DNA from: Actinomycetota bacterium
Lineage (GTDB): Bacteria > Actinomycetota > Actinomycetes > Mycobacteriales > Micromonosporaceae
NCBI GenBank assembly: GCA_005885115.1
Contig: VAXX01000283.1
Span: 1-17,513, forward strand
Length of the DNA stretch: 17,513 nucleotides
Direction: 5' to 3'
Position numbers and translations under genes: made by a program. Shown here one piece after another: positions 17,124 through 17,513 of this stretch. A model generated the notes under the pieces. That model made no database searches, had not been told where the DNA came from, and saw only the letters and a program-made list of their open reading frames with translations. Each line of letters opens with the position of its first letter. Within the stretch, counting starts at the first letter, position 1.

Positions 17124-17513
17124 ATGGATGCCGTCCCCGTCGTTCCGGAGCCGCGAAACGAGCCGGTGCGGGGGTACGCGCCGGGAAGTGCCGAACGGGA
17201 CAGTCTCGGGCGCCGGCTCGCGGAGCTGGCCGGCGAGCGCGCCGAGCTGACGCAGACGATCGATGGGCAGCAGCGGCCCGGCGGGGGCGACGCCTTCGAC
17301 GTCGTGATGCCGCACCGCCGGCACCACGTACTCGGCGTCGCGCACCACGCGACCGGCAGCGACGCGGTCGCCGCGGTGGCCGCCGCCAAGCGGGCCGCGC
17401 CGGGCTGGCGGGAGCTGCCGTTCGAGGAGCGCGCCGCGATCTTCCTACGCGCCGCCGACCTGCTGGCCGGGCCCTGGCGGGACACCCTCAACGCGGCGAC
17501 GATGCTGGGGCAG
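17124..17513 (+). CDS. pruA: 1-Pyrroline-5-carboxylate dehydrogenase, N-terminal part
   Basis: The ATG at 17124 has AAGGGGG upstream (17112-17118). The frame stays open for 130 codons to the window edge. The sequence MDAVPVVPEPRNEPVRGYAP, with GSAERDSL, a run on LTQTIDGQQRPGGGDAFDVV and the well conserved AAIFLRAADLLAGPWRDTLN AATMLGQ block, matches the N-terminus of L-glutamate gamma-semialdehyde dehydrogenases. These oxidise the proline-breakdown product P5C to glutamate using NAD+. The catalytic cysteine and glutamate lie beyond the window, so function rests on the N-terminal match alone. It diverges from the membrane gene, with 83 bases between starts. A proline dehydrogenase gene would be expected nearby, outside the window. 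Confidence 0.88.
   Translation, partial: MDAVPVVPEPRNEPVRGYAPGSAERDSLGRRLAELAGERAELTQTIDGQQRPGGGDAFDVVMPHRRHHVLGVAHHATGSDAVAAVAAAKRAAPGWRELPFEERAAIFLRAADLLAGPWRDTLNAATMLGQ

Overview
The window is high-GC actinobacterial chromosome. The best fit is the family Micromonosporaceae: the conserved run mtrA-mtrB-lpqB-comF-hpf, then secA, a DUF6459 (Rv3235-type) gene, a small excisionase-type HTH gene and a DUF6912 gene is typical of that family. No rRNA, tRNA, CRISPR array, transposase or phage gene was found. The genus is not resolved.

Layout. A membrane protein gene (1-645, minus, cut by the window edge) diverges from mtrA (812-1420). mtrA, mtrB (1426-3015), lpqB (3008-4840) and comF (4842-5582) are packed head to tail, with gaps or overlaps of a few bases. 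hpf follows behind its own leader (5825-6341, broken). Next come a Cax-type cation/proton antiporter gene (6379-7500) and a 473-bp gap rich in palindromes and stem-loops. After the gap lies a two-gene unit of an unrecognised protein and a xi-class glutathione S-transferase-like enzyme (7974-9460). On the minus strand, a tandem GNAT gene is followed by an alpha/alpha-toroid gene (11628 down to 9470). secA (11811-14662, broken) diverges from them. A paired terminator separates secA from the minus-strand DUF6459 gene (15290-14772) and HTH gene (15671-15438). The right end holds a DUF6912 gene (plus), an overlapping convergent membrane protein gene (minus), and the start of a 1-pyrroline-5-carboxylate dehydrogenase gene.

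How the genes work together. MtrB, MtrA and LpqB form the actinobacterial envelope and cell-cycle signalling module: sensor kinase, response regulator and lipoprotein modulator. ComF-like phosphoribosyltransferase, ribosome-hibernation factor HPF and the SecA translocase motor are its usual neighbours. The genes at 6379-11682 look like a local accessory block between hpf and secA.

Main observation. Several conserved genes carry internal losses where the family is invariant. mtrA lacks about 27 residues in frame, including the receiver lysine motif. hpf lacks about 110 bases and is frameshifted. secA lacks about 50 bases in the DEAD-motor region and is frameshifted. The DUF6912 gene lacks its canonical N-terminus and a normal start codon. 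MtrA and SecA are normally essential, so a clustered assembly or consensus error is the simplest explanation, but raw reads are needed to decide. The most interesting candidate biology is regulatory: two identical GTCTAGTNACTAGAC palindromes and a 17-bp hairpin in the 7501-7973 gap, and GGCAAAC repeats near the HTH gene. I found no convincing new defence or mobile system.
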